From contig NC_014168.1 in NCBI RefSeq assembly GCF_000092825.1, positions 1,293,946-1,357,945 on the forward strand: 64,000 bases of DNA, read 5' to 3'. The stretch comes from Segniliparus rotundus DSM 44985 (GTDB lineage: Bacteria; Actinomycetota; Actinomycetes; Mycobacteriales; Mycobacteriaceae). Each line of letters begins with the position of its first letter. Position 1 is the first letter of the stretch. Under the pieces are notes generated by a model. It was not told where the DNA came from, did no database searches, and saw only the letters and a program-made list of their open reading frames with translations. The position numbers and the translations under genes were made by a program. Positions 16,636 through 26,304 of the stretch are shown in pieces.

Positions 16636-19494
16636 TCATGAGGACTGCGTCGCTGCTCTTGCGGGCCGGGCTCGCACTTGCACTGGCCACCAGAACCATC
16701 GGCCGAGGAGGGCGGCGATGGACGGCGTCATGAACGCTCGCACGATCAACGTGTCGAACAGGAGGCCCAGGCAGATGGCGGTGCCGACCTGGCCGATGAT
16801 GCGCAGGTCGCTCACCACCATGGCGCCCATGGTGAAGGCGAACACCAGGCCCGCGTTCGTCACCACGGTGCCGGTGCCGCCGATCGAGCGGATCATGCCG
16901 GTCTTGATCCCGGCGGGCAACTCCTCTTTCATCCGGGACACCAGGAGCAAATTGTAATCCGATCCGACCGCGAGCAGGATGATGACAGTCATCGCGAGCA
17001 CCATCCAGTGCAGGGGGATGCCGAGGATGTCCTGCCAGATCAGCACGGAGAGCCCGAAGGACGCGCCGAGCGAGAGCACGACGGTGCCGACGATGACGAG
17101 GGCGGCGACCAGGCTCCGGGTGAGGATCAGCATGACGATGAAGATGAGGCAGATCGCGGACACTCCGGCGATGAGAAGGTCGAAGTTCGCTCCTTCGCTC
17201 ATGTCCGCGTATGTCGCGGCTGTGCCGCCGAGGTAGATCTTCCCGTCTTCGAGCGGGGTGCCTTTCACGGCTTCCTGCGCCGCTTGTCGGATCTTCGCGA
17301 TGTGGGAGATGCCTTCCGCGCTCGCAGGTATCCCCTTGTGCGAGATGATGAAGCGCACGGCGTGCCCGTCTGGTGAGATGAAGTTCTTCATGGCGCGTTT
17401 GAAGTCTGCGTTCTCGAAGATCTCGGGCGGCAGGTAGAAGGAGTCGTCGTTTTTCGACGCGTCGAACGCTTTGCCCATGGCGGTCGCGTTTTTCGTCCCT
17501 TCTTCCTGGTGGTCCATGATGCCCGTCTGGGTGTCGTACATCTCCAGCATCATGTCCCGCATGCTCGTCATGATGGGGAGCATGGACTTCATGTCCGCGA
17601 CCATCGGCGGCATGAGTTTGTCCATGTCGTGCATGTTGGTGATGATGGGGCCGAACTGCTCGGTCATCTTGTCGATGCCGTCGAGCGCGTCGAACACGGA
17701 GCGGAACGCCCAACACCAGGGCAGCTCCCAGCAGTTCGTCTCCCAGTAGAAGTAGTTGCGCAGAGGCCGCATGTAGTCGTCGAAGTACCCCATGTCGTCG
17801 CGCAGCTGTTTGATGGTCGAGTACATCTCGTCCATCTGGCCGACCATGCCGTGCATGATGTTCGTCAGCTTCTCCATCGACGCGATCATTCGCGTCGTGA
17901 TGCCGATCATGACGGTCATCTGGTCGGATTGGACTTTCATCTTGCCCATCATGTCCCGCATGAAGCCCAGCTGCTGGACCTGCCCAGCGCTCTGCATGCT
18001 CAGCTGGAAGGGGATCGAGGTGTGCTCGAGCGGGGTCCCTTGCGGGCGGGTGATGGCTTGCACGCGCGCGATGCCCGGCACCCGGAAGACGGCTTTGGCG
18101 ATCCGGTCGATCACGATCATGTCCGCAGGGTTGCGCAGGTCGTGGTCGGTCTCGATGAAGAGCATCTCGGGGTTCATCCTGGCCTGGGAGAAGTGCCGGT
18201 CCGCGGCTTGGAAGCCGATATTGGCGGGAATGGTTTTCGGCATGTAGTCGCGGTCGTTATAGTTCGGCTGGAAGCCGGGCAGGGCCGCGAGGCCGATGAG
18301 AGCGACGGCGACGGTGACGGCGAGGATCGGCGCCGGCCAGCGCACGATGGCGGTGCCCACTTTGCGCCAGGTGCGCACTTTCATCTTGCGTTTGGGCTCG
18401 AAGAGCCCGATCGCGCTGCCCGCGGTGATGACGGCGGGTCCGAGCGTGACTGCCGCGAGGACGGTGACCAGGAGGCCGATGGAACAGGGTACGCCCATGG
18501 TCTGGAAGTAGGGGAGGCGGGTGAAGCTCAGGCAGAAGATCGCGCCAGCGATGGTCAGTCCCGAGCCCAACACGACGTGGGCTGTGCCGTGGAACGTGGT
18601 GTAGTAGGCGGTCTCTTTGTCTTCTCCCGCGCCGCGGGCTTCTTGGTAGCGGCCCATCCAGAAGATCACATAGTCTGTCGCCGCCGCGATGGCGAGCGAC
18701 GTGAGCATGTTCGTGGCGAAGGTGGAGAGCCCGAGGATTCCGTTGTGCCCGAGGAAGGCGATGAGGCCGCGGGACGCCCCGAGCTGGACGCCGACCATGA
18801 GCAGCATGATGAGCACTGTGACGATGGATCGGTAGATGAACAGCAGCATGGTGATGATGACGGCGAAGGTCACCAGGGTGATCAACTCCATGCTGGCGTT
18901 GCCCGCTTCGTTCTGGTCGCTCATGAGCGCGGCTTGGCCGGTGACGTACGCGGTGACGCCGGGCGGCGCCGGATGTTTTTTGTCGTGGAGGCTGTCCTCG
19001 ACAATCTTCCGGACCGACTCGACGGACTCGTTCGCCAATGTCTCGCCCATATTTCCGGCGAGGTTCAGCTGCACATAGGCGGCTTTGTGGTCGGTGCTTT
19101 CGGCGCCTTCTTCGGTGACTCGGTCGCCCCAGAAGTCTTGGACGTGCTGGACGTGTTTGGTGTCTGCCCGGAATTTGCGGACGAGTTCGTCGTAGAACGC
19201 GTGCGCGTCCTTGCCGAGCGTCTTTTTCGGGTCCTTGTCCGTCTGTTCGATGACGACCATCGCCGCGCTGTCGGAGTCGGACTCTCGGAAGACTTTGCCC
19301 ATCTCTTTCATCGCGACCAACGCGGGCGCGTCACTGGGGGCGAGCGAGACGGAGTGCTCTTTGCCCACGGCCTCGAGCTGCGGCGCGGCGAGGTTGAAGA
19401 TCACCGCGACGGCGATCCAGCCGATGATGATCGGCAGCGCGAAGACGCGGATCGCCCGCGCGAAGAAGGTTTTTTCCGAAGAAGTGTTGCTCAT
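16636..19494 (-). CDS. mmpL: MmpL-family RND lipid transporter
   Basis: 952 residues in standard MmpL layout: TM1 near the N terminus ([18 protein letters not shown]), a large extracytoplasmic domain, TM2-6, a second porter domain with an extended coiled-coil-like Met-rich stretch ([27 protein letters not shown]), and TM7-12. Both proton-relay Asp-Tyr pairs are present ([12 protein letters not shown] in the first half, [15 protein letters not shown] in the second). The start at 19494 (MSNTSSEKT) overlaps the mmpS stop by 4 bases, so MmpS and MmpL are translationally coupled. Such pairs export siderophores or glycolipids and can extrude drugs. Cargo unknown here. Confidence 0.9.
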   Translation of the reverse strand: MSNTSSEKTFFARAIRVFALPIIIGWIAVAVIFNLAAPQLEAVGKEHSVSLAPSDAPALVAMKEMGKVFRESDSDSAAMVVIEQTDKDPKKTLGKDAHAFYDELVRKFRADTKHVQHVQDFWGDRVTEEGAESTDHKAAYVQLNLAGNMGETLANESVESVRKIVEDSLHDKKHPAPPGVTAYVTGQAALMSDQNEAGNASMELITLVTFAVIITMLLFIYRSIVTVLIMLLMVGVQLGASRGLIAFLGHNGILGLSTFATNMLTSLAIAAATDYVIFWMGRYQEARGAGEDKETAYYTTFHGTAHVVLGSGLTIAGAIFCLSFTRLPYFQTMGVPCSIGLLVTVLAAVTLGPAVITAGSAIGLFEPKRKMKVRTWRKVGTAIVRWPAPILAVTVAVALIGLAALPGFQPNYNDRDYMPKTIPANIGFQAADRHFSQARMNPEMLFIETDHDLRNPADMIVIDRIAKAVFRVPGIARVQAITRPQGTPLEHTSIPFQLSMQSAGQVQQLGFMRDMMGKMKVQSDQMTVMIGITTRMIASMEKLTNIMHGMVGQMDEMYSTIKQLRDDMGYFDDYMRPLRNYFYWETNCWELPWCWAFRSVFDALDGIDKMTEQFGPIITNMHDMDKLMPPMVADMKSMLPIMTSMRDMMLEMYDTQTGIMDHQEEGTKNATAMGKAFDASKNDDSFYLPPEIFENADFKRAMKNFISPDGHAVRFIISHKGIPASAEGISHIAKIRQAAQEAVKGTPLEDGKIYLGGTAATYADMSEGANFDLLIAGVSAICLIFIVMLILTRSLVAALVIVGTVVLSLGASFGLSVLIWQDILGIPLHWMVLAMTVIILLAVGSDYNLLLVSRMKEELPAGIKTGMIRSIGGTGTVVTNAGLVFAFTMGAMVVSDLRIIGQVGTAICLGLLFDTLIVRAFMTPSIAALLGRWFWWPVQVRARPARAATQSS

Positions 19495-20021
19495 GCAGAT
19501 TTCACCATGCATCCCACGAGAGAGTTGGGGCCTGTTGCTGTTTTTTCGGCTTTCAGATCGTCGTCCACAGTGATGCGGCAGGTGATCGAGTCGCCGTCGG
19601 TTTGGGCCATTATGTTGGCGGCCATGGAAGTGTTCGTCGTGGTGATCGGCAACGTCCACGGCAAGCTTGAGACGACCACCTGTTGGGGTTCGGTGTTCTC
19701 GTCGTAGTAGCTGATGCGGACTTTCCGCTTCGCGCCGGTCGTGCCGGTGATCTCGTAGACCACGCGCTTGGGCTTGGACGTTTTGTTCTCGGTCGCGATC
19801 GGCTCGTAGCCGGATGTGATGTGCACGTCGGAGCCGAAAATCCCGTGCAGCCGGTCGACGGCGAGCGCCGCCGCCGCGACGACGAACGCGATCACGATGA
19901 GCACCCAAGTTTTTTTGAAGACCCCGAACGGGGTCGTCTTGCGTTTGCGCGGCGCGTTCCTCGGGCCCTGCCCAGGGGCGGCGTGCGCGGGCTGCGGCGC
20001 GTGCGCAGGGGGTGCGGTCAT
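19491..20021 (-). CDS. mmpS: MmpS-family accessory protein
   Basis: 176 residues: a Pro/Ala-rich cytoplasmic N terminus, one transmembrane segment ([18 protein letters not shown], about 39-56) and an extracytoplasmic beta-rich domain with [19 protein letters not shown], typical of MmpS4/MmpS5 proteins that assist their MmpL partner. A 30-base palindrome 33 bases upstream is a probable operator, as often found for mmpS-mmpL operons controlled by TetR/MarR regulators. Confidence 0.9.
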   Translation of the reverse strand: MTAPPAHAPQPAHAAPGQGPRNAPRKRKTTPFGVFKKTWVLIVIAFVVAAAALAVDRLHGIFGSDVHITSGYEPIATENKTSKPKRVVYEITGTTGAKRKVRISYYDENTEPQQVVVSSLPWTLPITTTNTSMAANIMAQTDGDSITCRITVDDDLKAEKTATGPNSLVGCMVKSA

Positions 20022-20053
20022 GGATCAGCCTTTCCGAAAGCTCACTTCGCCAA

Positions 20054-20083
20054 GGTTATACGGAACGACAACTCCGTATAACC
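20054..20083. promoter_or_regulatory. Palindromic operator upstream of mmpS
   Basis: GGTTATACGGA (20054-20064) and TCCGTATAACC (20073-20083) are a perfect 11-bp inverted repeat with an 8-base spacer. It lies 33 bases before the mmpS start and 117 bases before gabT. Arm length and spacer are typical of TetR- or MarR-family sites. No such regulator gene is adjacent. Confidence 0.75.
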
Positions 20084-20199
20084 TCGTTCAGAATACATGA
20101 CGAGGAGGCCTGGGTGAAGTGGGCTGGAAGCCGTGTCGCGCCCGCTCCGCGCGGACAGTCGTTTCCGCTGCGTTTGCCGGGTCCGGGTATAGTCTGCGC

Positions 20200-21531
20200 A
20201 TGTCGCAACCGCCCGTAGCGCAAGAGCGTCGGATTGTCACTTCGGTGCCGGGTCCGAAATCCGTCGAACTCGAACGCAGGCGCCGGGCGGCGGTCGCCTC
20301 GGGCGTCGGCTCCGTCCTGCCCGTCTTCATCGCGCGCGCAGCCGGCGGGGTGGTGGTCGACGTCGACGGCAACTCGCTCATCGATTTCGGGTCGGGCATC
20401 GCGGTGACGAGCGTCGGCAACAGCGCCCAACCGGTCGTGCGCAATGTCCGCGAGCAGGTCGGCGCGTTCACCCACACCTGTTTCATGGTCACGCCGTATG
20501 AAGGCTATGTCGCCGTCTGCGAAGAACTGGCCGCGCTCACCCCTGGCGAGCACGAGAAACGCTCGGCGCTCTTCAATTCCGGGGCGGAGGCGGTGGAGAA
20601 CGCGGTGAAGATCGCGCGAGCCGCCACCGGGCGCGGCGCGGTGGTCGTCTTCGACCACGCGTATCACGGGCGCACCAACCTCACGATGGCGATGACGGCG
20701 AAGAACGCTCCGTACAAGCAGGGCTTCGGCCCGTTCGCGGGCGAGGTCTACCGCGCTCCGTTGTCCTACCCTTATCGCGAGCCTGCGGAGATCTCTGGCA
20801 AAGAGGCCGCCGAACGAGCTGTGGCGCTGATCGAGAGCCAGGTCGGGGCGGAGAATGTCGCGTGCGTCGTGATCGAGCCGATTCAAGGCGAGGGCGGGTT
20901 CATCGAGCCGGCCCCCGGATTTTTGCCCCGGCTCGCCGAGTGGTGCCGGGAGCAGGGGGCGGTGTTCGTCGCCGACGAGATCCAGACGGGTTTCTGCCGC
21001 ACTGGCGACTGGTTCGCCGTCGAGCATGAGGCGGTCGTGCCGGACCTTGTTGTGACTGCCAAAGGAATCGCGGGCGGGCTGCCGCTCGCGGCGGTGACTG
21101 GGCGAGCCGAGATCATGGACGCAGTGGGCGCCGGCGGGCTCGGGGGGACCTACGGCGGCAATCCGGTCGCGTGCGCTGCCGCGCTCGGGGCCATGGAACT
21201 CATGCGCGGCGAGCGCCTTGCCGAGCGGGCTCGGGGAATCGGCGCGGCGATGCGTGCCGCGTTGGAAGAGACGCAACGCTCGAACCCTGTCCTCGGCGAT
21301 GTCCGGGGCAGGGGAGCGATGATCGCGGTCGAGCTGGTCAAACCTGGAGGCAAGGAACCGGACGCGGCAACGGCGAAGCGGATCGCGGCGGACTGCCACC
21401 AGCGGGGCTTGCTCGTCTTGACGGCAGGAACCTATGGCAATGTGCTTCGCTTCCTGCCGCCGCTTGTCATGCCGGACCATCTGCTGCGCGAAGGGCTCGC
21501 CATTTTGGCGGACGCTTGCATGCGAGCCTGA
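20200..21531 (+). CDS. gabT: 4-aminobutyrate aminotransferase
   Basis: 443 residues, class III PLP aminotransferase closely following actinobacterial GabT: RRAAVASGVGSVLPVFIARA near the N terminus, SGAEAVENAVKIAR for cofactor phosphate, VVFDHAYHGRTNLTMAMT, the ADEIQTGFCRTGD aspartate motif and VVTAKGIAGGLPLAAV with PLP-lysine at residue 288. It converts 4-aminobutyrate plus 2-oxoglutarate to succinate semialdehyde and glutamate. A -10-like TATAGT (20188-20193) lies only 6 bases before the ATG and there is no Shine-Dalgarno, so the transcript is probably leaderless. Divergent from mmpS. Confidence 0.92.
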   Translation: MSQPPVAQERRIVTSVPGPKSVELERRRRAAVASGVGSVLPVFIARAAGGVVVDVDGNSLIDFGSGIAVTSVGNSAQPVVRNVREQVGAFTHTCFMVTPYEGYVAVCEELAALTPGEHEKRSALFNSGAEAVENAVKIARAATGRGAVVVFDHAYHGRTNLTMAMTAKNAPYKQGFGPFAGEVYRAPLSYPYREPAEISGKEAAERAVALIESQVGAENVACVVIEPIQGEGGFIEPAPGFLPRLAEWCREQGAVFVADEIQTGFCRTGDWFAVEHEAVVPDLVVTAKGIAGGLPLAAVTGRAEIMDAVGAGGLGGTYGGNPVACAAALGAMELMRGERLAERARGIGAAMRAALEETQRSNPVLGDVRGRGAMIAVELVKPGGKEPDAATAKRIAADCHQRGLLVLTAGTYGNVLRFLPPLVMPDHLLREGLAILADACMRA

Positions 21532-21554
21532 CGGGGAGAAGGAGAACTCAATGC

Positions 21555-21599
21555 GGAGAAGGAGGGCCGCACCCCCAGGGGGTGCGGCCCTCCTTCTCC
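21555..21599. terminator. Strong bidirectional terminator
   Basis: A perfect 22-bp inverted repeat around a single A (GGAGAAGGAGGGCCGC... with its exact complement). It sits between the convergent gabT and the minus-strand Gly-rich gene, about 23 bases after the gabT stop. No long T run, but stem strength and place argue for a shared terminator. Confidence 0.8.
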
Positions 21600-21627
21600 A
21601 CATCCATGGAGGATGCTTCTTAGCGGG

Positions 21628-22113
21628 TCACGGAATGTTGACGCAAGTGCCGTTGACGCAGCCGCCGCCGCCATGCACGTCGCCCCAGCCGTGCCCGACG
21701 CCCGGGACAGAGCCGCTGCCGCCGGGGGCGCCGTCGCGGCCGCCGTTGACGCCGCCTTGTCCTTCGGTGCCGTCCGGCAGCTTGCCGCTGCCGCCCTCGG
21801 CGTCGCCGTGGCCCTCGCCGACGCCGGGCTTGGAGCCGCCGCCGCCGGGGGTGCCGTCGCGGCCGCCGTGCAGGCCGCCGCCGCCCTGGCTGCCGTCAGG
21901 AGCGGAGCCGCTGCCGCCCTCGGGCGGGCCGTCGTCGTCGCCGTCGGAGTCGTCGTCCGGGTCTGCTTGCAGGTAGGGGCCGACGTGCTGCGAGACGTTC
22001 GCAGGGTGTGCGGCCAGTGAGATGGGCGATGCTTGGGCTTCGGCGAGAGCCGCCGGGTACAAGCCAATGAGGCCCAGAATGGCAAAAGGAGCGATTTTCG
22101 CAGTCGAAACCAT
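21628..22113 (-). CDS. Exported Gly/Asp-rich repeat protein
   Basis: 161 residues with an N-terminal signal peptide (hydrophobic core FAILGLIGLYPAALA, likely cleavage near AEAQA). An acidic linker (DPDDDSDGDDDG) leads into two tandem imperfect units of ~40 residues built on GGSGxxPDGxxGxGGxxGGRDGxPGGxGSxPGVG, and a C-terminal CVNGTC pair that may form a disulfide. It is not a PE-PGRS protein (no PE domain) and no homologue is recognised. Low-complexity exported proteins of this kind may be surface or Ca-binding. ATG 22113 follows a GAACCCC-type leader; convergent with gabT. Confidence 0.65.
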   Translation of the reverse strand: MVSTAKIAPFAILGLIGLYPAALAEAQASPISLAAHPANVSQHVGPYLQADPDDDSDGDDDGPPEGGSGSAPDGSQGGGGLHGGRDGTPGGGGSKPGVGEGHGDAEGGSGKLPDGTEGQGGVNGGRDGAPGGSGSVPGVGHGWGDVHGGGGCVNGTCVNIP

Positions 22114-22277
22114 GAGGGGTTCCTTTCTGTCTGTATTTTTCGCGGCTCATACGGTCACTCGCATGAGGGCCATCGCCAGTATACCCGCATGATCGCAACA
22201 AGGAAGGCCGCAAGGCACCGAAAGCTGTCGCGGCGGGGCCGCGCAGATGATAAGCTCTCCCACCGGGCGCGTCCCAT

Positions 22278-22349
22278 TCCGCCATGGTGTAATTGGCAGC
22301 ACGACAGGTTTTGGTCCTGTTTGTCTAGGTTCGAGTCCTGGTGGCGGAA
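22278..22349 (+). tRNA. tRNA-Gln (TTG)
   Basis: 72 bases: acceptor TCCGCCA/TGGCGGA with A discriminator, anticodon loop TTTTGGT in stem CAGG/CCTG (anticodon TTG), T-loop TTCGAGT. Cloverleaf complete; CCA is not encoded. It lies between the Gly-rich gene and the large biosynthetic operon. Confidence 0.9.
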
Positions 22350-22499
22350 CTGCGGGATGACTGTCTCCTGCCAGTCCTGGATTTCGCGCGGACCCCTCGG
22401 GCAGAGAGTTCTGCGAATCCCGAGCGTGCCACATCGGCACTGTATGCCGCGTCGCGGCAGGAGTTGCACGTATGAAAAACGCATGTAACGTGTACCTGT

Positions 22500-22505
22500 T
22501 ATAAT
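22500..22505 (+). promoter_or_regulatory. Promoter of the lipid biosynthetic operon
   Basis: A consensus -10 box TATAAT (22500-22505) in a locally AT-rich region, 8 bases before the first possible start codon of the operon (GTG 22514). TTGCAC at 22464 is too far upstream (30 bases) to be a standard -35. If transcription starts near 22512 the first gene would be leaderless. This is the only clear promoter-like element before the ~27-kb operon. Confidence 0.55.
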
Positions 22506-22513
22506 TCACTTAG

Positions 22514-25500
22514 GTGCTCTACGCAACAGATAGTGTAGATATATGCATTAGTGGACAATGCTCAACGGCGAGTGGGGTCGGATTGGAAAATGAACGCAGC
22601 TGTTCAGTCGTTCTCGACTGGATGCGACAGCCTTCGGCTCGGACGGGCCTGCATATCGCCGAAGAGGAATCGCAGAGTTGGCGTTCAGTTCCATACGAGA
22701 AGCTGGCCCTTCTTGCGCGAAAGATCGCGGGGGCGCTCCAGCGGGAGGGGCTGGGCGTCGGCCTGGGGGCCTGTGTCGTCATGCCCACGGGGGCGTTGTG
22801 CGTCGGTTCGCTCTACGCGGTGTGGGCCTGCGGCGCATCGGCGACATTGATCCCCCCGCCCGCTTTCGCGGACGGGGACGCCTATGCCGCCCACGTGGGC
22901 GCGATCTTGGGCGGAGCCGCGCCGCATACGGTCCTCACGACCGCGGAGCTCGTCGCGTTCGTCGAATTGGCGCTCGACACGTCGGGATTGCCGAACCGTC
23001 CTGTGGTGGCGGTTTTCGACGAGGCGGCTGTCGAGTCCGCAGCTCCTGCTGATCTGCAGGAGCCGGGAGAGGTGGCGCTCGTCCAGTTCACTTCGGGATC
23101 GACCGCGTCTCCCCGAGGAGTCATGGTCAGCTGGGAGAACCTGCGCGACAACATCCAGCGGATCATGGCGACGATCGGCTGGGAAAAAGGAGACTCCACA
23201 GCCTCCTGGCTGCCGCTCTACCACGACATGGGCCTGGTGGGAGCTTTGCTGACGACTGTCGCAAACCAGGGGGACCTGTACCTGATGCGGCCGGACCAAT
23301 TCGTCAGGGAGCCGATCCGTTGGTTGCAGGCTATGGCGAAAGCCCAGCACACGGTGTCTCCGTCCTTCGGCATCGGGTACGCGGCGCGCAGGCTCAAGGC
23401 CGAGGACGTCGCCGATCTCGACCTCTCCGGCTGGCGTTCGTTGGTCACCGGAGCCGAGCCAGTCGACCTGTCCTCTCTGAGCGCTTTCTGCGAACTGGCC
23501 GGACCGCGGGGGTTTCGATCCACGGCGTTCGTCGCGGCATACGGCCTTGCCGAGGCGACGCTCATGGTCAGCGGCACACCGGTCGAGGAGCCAATCGTGG
23601 CGCGACGCATCGACCAATCCTCGTTGCGGATGGGCGAGCCCGTGAGCATTCTGGAGTCGGCGGTGTTCGGCGGCCAGCCGCTCGCCGGCGAGGGATGGAT
23701 CGCGGGTTTGGGGCCGCACGGCCGTGAGGTCAGCATCCTCGACGAAGACGGCAAGGAAGTCCCGGACGGGACACTCGGCCAGATCGTCGTGGACTCCAGC
23801 TCCGTCGCGATGGGCTATTGCGACTTGTCCCAAGAGCGCGCAAGCTCAGGCACGAGGTTCTGCGACGGGACGCTCCACACAGGTGACGCGGGCTTCCGCC
23901 ACGACGGCCAGCTCTATGCCTTGGGCCGAATGGGGTGGGCCTTGAAGGTACGGGGGAAGTCCGTCTTCATGGAGGATTTCGAAGCACGTCTGGCTTCGGC
24001 CACCGGATTGCCCAAAGGCGCGCTCTGCGCCGCCGCCATCCCGGGAGGCCCCGTTCCAGGAGTTGCCTTGTTCGTGGAGCGCCCCGTCGGCGACTGGCTC
24101 AGCGCGGTCCAGCAAGCCGCGCGAGCCTGCCTCGGGCCGGCGCACATGCTTCGCGTCGTCACCGGCCCTCGTGGATTCATCCGCCGGACCTCCAGCGGCA
24201 AGCCGCAACGCAGCCGCATGTGGCAGCTGATGGCCGCCGGGGAGCTCGCGGAGGCGACGGTGCTCTTCGATTCTGCGAACAAAAATGGCGGGCCCGATGC
24301 GGCGGAACCCGGGCAGCGGCCTTCCTGCCTCGAACTTCCGGACGGCCGGAGCATCCCTTTGAGCGAGCAGCAGCTCCAAGACCTTCTCGACAAGACACTG
24401 GCCGAGGTCGAGGTGGACAGCCAGGCGACAATCCTCCTGGAGGGATCGTTGGCGGAGGGCTTCGGGAACGAGGCTTCGGACATCGATTTCCTGGCAGTTC
24501 TGCCCGGCGAAGCCCCGGCCCCCACGATGCCGTCGGTCATGTTCGTCGAAGGCAGCCGCACCGAGGTCCGCACTCGATCGTTCGCGCAACTGCGCGAACA
24601 GCTCGACCTGGTCGCGCATTCGCTTTCCGAAGGTTCTCCCGCCATCCTCGAGCGGCCCGGCAACGACGTGATCAACCGTTGCCAGCGATTTCTGCGCTCC
24701 GTCGTGCTGCGCCGGGGAAGCTCGTGGCCGCAGGTCGAGGCTCTGCGCGACAGGCTGCCGTATCGCGAGTTCTCTTCGTTGCTGTCAGGTTGGTGGCTGG
24801 CCAGGGCGCAGCAGTCGTTGCGCCAGGCGGTCGCCCTTATGGCGAGCGGCGCTTTCGCAGACGGCCGAGGGTGGGCTCGCGACGGCCTGCAGCAGGCCGC
24901 GAAGGGGTGGGCCGCAGCCCAAGGGGAGTGCTACATAGAGACCAAGTGGCTCCCGCTGCAGCTGGGCCGATTGCATGACCAGCAAACGGTCGCGCGGTAT
25001 TGGGAGCTTGACGACGAGCTCTCCGAATGCGCCAAACGCGACGACGTCGAGCTGCTGGACGCGGTGCTTTCGCTGGCTGAAGAGTTTGGCGTCACGGACG
25101 TGGCGAACGACTCGTCTTTGGTCCGACTTGCCCGAGTCCCCGGGGTGACCACATGGCCAATCGGGGGCGTTGTGCACGTCCTGCGAGGCGACGACGTTTT
25201 CGTGCTTTCGGACGAGGCCGCGCTCGCCTGGCGAGCGGTGGTCTTCGGGCGCCCGGTCTCGGAAACGGCGGGAAGCTCGGGGCGTTTGGCCGAGTTCGTC
25301 CGGTTGGGACTTGTCGGGCTGCGTTGGCGTACTGGCGAACCGGTACGCCCCGCGATCGCGATGTGCGAGCAGGCGCGCCCCTACACTTGCCCGCCGTCCA
25401 CAGGCTTCCCGTTGGTGGGCATGGCGGGAGCGCCGCAAGGGCCGGGCATTTCGTTGTCGCCGTTGCCCGCGCGGCGTTTCGTTGAATCCGGAATGAACCT

Positions 25501-26026
25501 GATCTGGTCCAACGTCGTTGTGGAGAACGCTCGTGAAGATCTTGCCGGGGCGGTGAAGTCGGGCCAGTGGCGGGTTGCCGATCTTGCGAAGTCGCGACTG
25601 GTCGGGGTGCTGGTTCGGGTGATCGCTTCGGCGTGCGGGGCCTCGCCCCTGCCTGCGGACGTGGCCGCGTTGTCCACGGCCAGCCGCCTGCTGCCCGAAA
25701 GCTTGCCTGGCCGCGGCGAGCTGCTCGGCGTGATGGAGGAGGCGGTGAGCACGACGTTTTCCGGCTCGGACGCGATCATGGAGGAGGCTGCGTCGAAGAT
25801 CGCGCTCCTCGACGACTTGGTCCGTCGGGTCCGCGCCTTCTCGGGGTGCGAATTCCCGGCTTCCTTCCATTCGCGTGAGCAGTGGGGGCAGACCCTCGAA
25901 AGCGGGTACAACTGGCTGCGAATGGGCAGCTATCTCAACGCTGATCTGCCGCTTGACGAGGCGCGGGACCTCTTGGAGTCGGGTGGAAGGCAACCACACA
26001 AAAACGCCGAGGAGGCAAAGTTTTGA
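22514..26026 (+). CDS. Fatty acyl-AMP ligase fused to a nucleotidyltransferase-like domain
   Basis: 1170 residues. Residues ~20-590 form an acyl-AMP ligase: FTSGSTASPRG at 192 onward is the ATP loop, and WLPLYHDMGLVG is the hallmark of FAALs, which load fatty acids onto carrier proteins. Residues ~630-760 look like a Pol-beta/aminoglycoside nucleotidyltransferase core: G644-S645 then D656-x-D658 (LEGSLAEGFGNEASDIDFL), followed by helices. Around 880-930, VVHVLRGDDVFVLSDEA-LAWRAV resembles a PqqD-like fold, only weakly. The last ~200 residues are unassigned helices. I know of no standard protein with this order. First gene of the operon, overlapping the ACP gene by 4 bases. The GTG start is uncertain; downstream starts before residue 30 are possible. 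Confidence 0.8.
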   Translation: MLYATDSVDICISGQCSTASGVGLENERSCSVVLDWMRQPSARTGLHIAEEESQSWRSVPYEKLALLARKIAGALQREGLGVGLGACVVMPTGALCVGSLYAVWACGASATLIPPPAFADGDAYAAHVGAILGGAAPHTVLTTAELVAFVELALDTSGLPNRPVVAVFDEAAVESAAPADLQEPGEVALVQFTSGSTASPRGVMVSWENLRDNIQRIMATIGWEKGDSTASWLPLYHDMGLVGALLTTVANQGDLYLMRPDQFVREPIRWLQAMAKAQHTVSPSFGIGYAARRLKAEDVADLDLSGWRSLVTGAEPVDLSSLSAFCELAGPRGFRSTAFVAAYGLAEATLMVSGTPVEEPIVARRIDQSSLRMGEPVSILESAVFGGQPLAGEGWIAGLGPHGREVSILDEDGKEVPDGTLGQIVVDSSSVAMGYCDLSQERASSGTRFCDGTLHTGDAGFRHDGQLYALGRMGWALKVRGKSVFMEDFEARLASATGLPKGALCAAAIPGGPVPGVALFVERPVGDWLSAVQQAARACLGPAHMLRVVTGPRGFIRRTSSGKPQRSRMWQLMAAGELAEATVLFDSANKNGGPDAAEPGQRPSCLELPDGRSIPLSEQQLQDLLDKTLAEVEVDSQATILLEGSLAEGFGNEASDIDFLAVLPGEAPAPTMPSVMFVEGSRTEVRTRSFAQLREQLDLVAHSLSEGSPAILERPGNDVINRCQRFLRSVVLRRGSSWPQVEALRDRLPYREFSSLLSGWWLARAQQSLRQAVALMASGAFADGRGWARDGLQQAAKGWAAAQGECYIETKWLPLQLGRLHDQQTVARYWELDDELSECAKRDDVELLDAVLSLAEEFGVTDVANDSSLVRLARVPGVTTWPIGGVVHVLRGDDVFVLSDEAALAWRAVVFGRPVSETAGSSGRLAEFVRLGLVGLRWRTGEPVRPAIAMCEQARPYTCPPSTGFPLVGMAGAPQGPGISLSPLPARRFVESGMNLIWSNVVVENAREDLAGAVKSGQWRVADLAKSRLVGVLVRVIASACGASPLPADVAALSTASRLLPESLPGRGELLGVMEEAVSTTFSGSDAIMEEAASKIALLDDLVRRVRAFSGCEFPASFHSREQWGQTLESGYNWLRMGSYLNADLPLDEARDLLESGGRQPHKNAEEAKF

Positions 26027-26304
26027 GCACACCGGGCACCGCTGATCCGGACGCGGTCCGCGCAAAGGCGACCAGGATCGTCGCCGCAATGGCTGCCGAA
26101 CCCCCGCAACGTCCGCTGGAGGGAGCGGATCGCCTGATCGACGACCTCGGTTTCGACTCGGTCCGTCTGATCGAACTCACGATGGCGCTGGAACGCGCGT
26201 TCGGTTTAGCGGCCCATAGTCCAGAGCAGCTTGTGTCCGTGGCGACCGTCGACGACGTCGTTGCTTTGGTCAGCGGCGCTCTGGGGAAGAAGGGAGCGCA
26301 GTGA
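26023..26304 (+). CDS. Acyl carrier protein
   Basis: 93 residues with the carrier-protein signature DDLGFDSVRLIELTMALE; Ser46 is the predicted phosphopantetheine attachment site (family motif DSL, here DSV). It starts with TTG overlapping the upstream stop (TTGA) and ends overlapping the next start by 4 bases. Placed between an acyl-AMP ligase and a thioester-reductase-like enzyme, it is the likely carrier for the activated fatty chain. Confidence 0.88.
   Translation: MSTPGTADPDAVRAKATRIVAAMAAEPPQRPLEGADRLIDDLGFDSVRLIELTMALERAFGLAAHSPEQLVSVATVDDVVALVSGALGKKGAQ

Noticed and set aside
17509-19707. Long plus-strand open frame opposite the mmpL gene
   Set aside because: Low-complexity His/Asp/Val/Arg composition typical of a high-GC shadow frame; the minus strand encodes a complete MmpL.
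21555-21599. 22-bp inverted repeat considered as a transposon end or attenuator
   Set aside because: Exactly between two convergent stops with no transposase or target duplication nearby; a terminator explains it.
21628-22113. Gly-rich protein considered as PE-PGRS
   Set aside because: No PE domain, has a cleavable signal peptide and a different repeat pattern.
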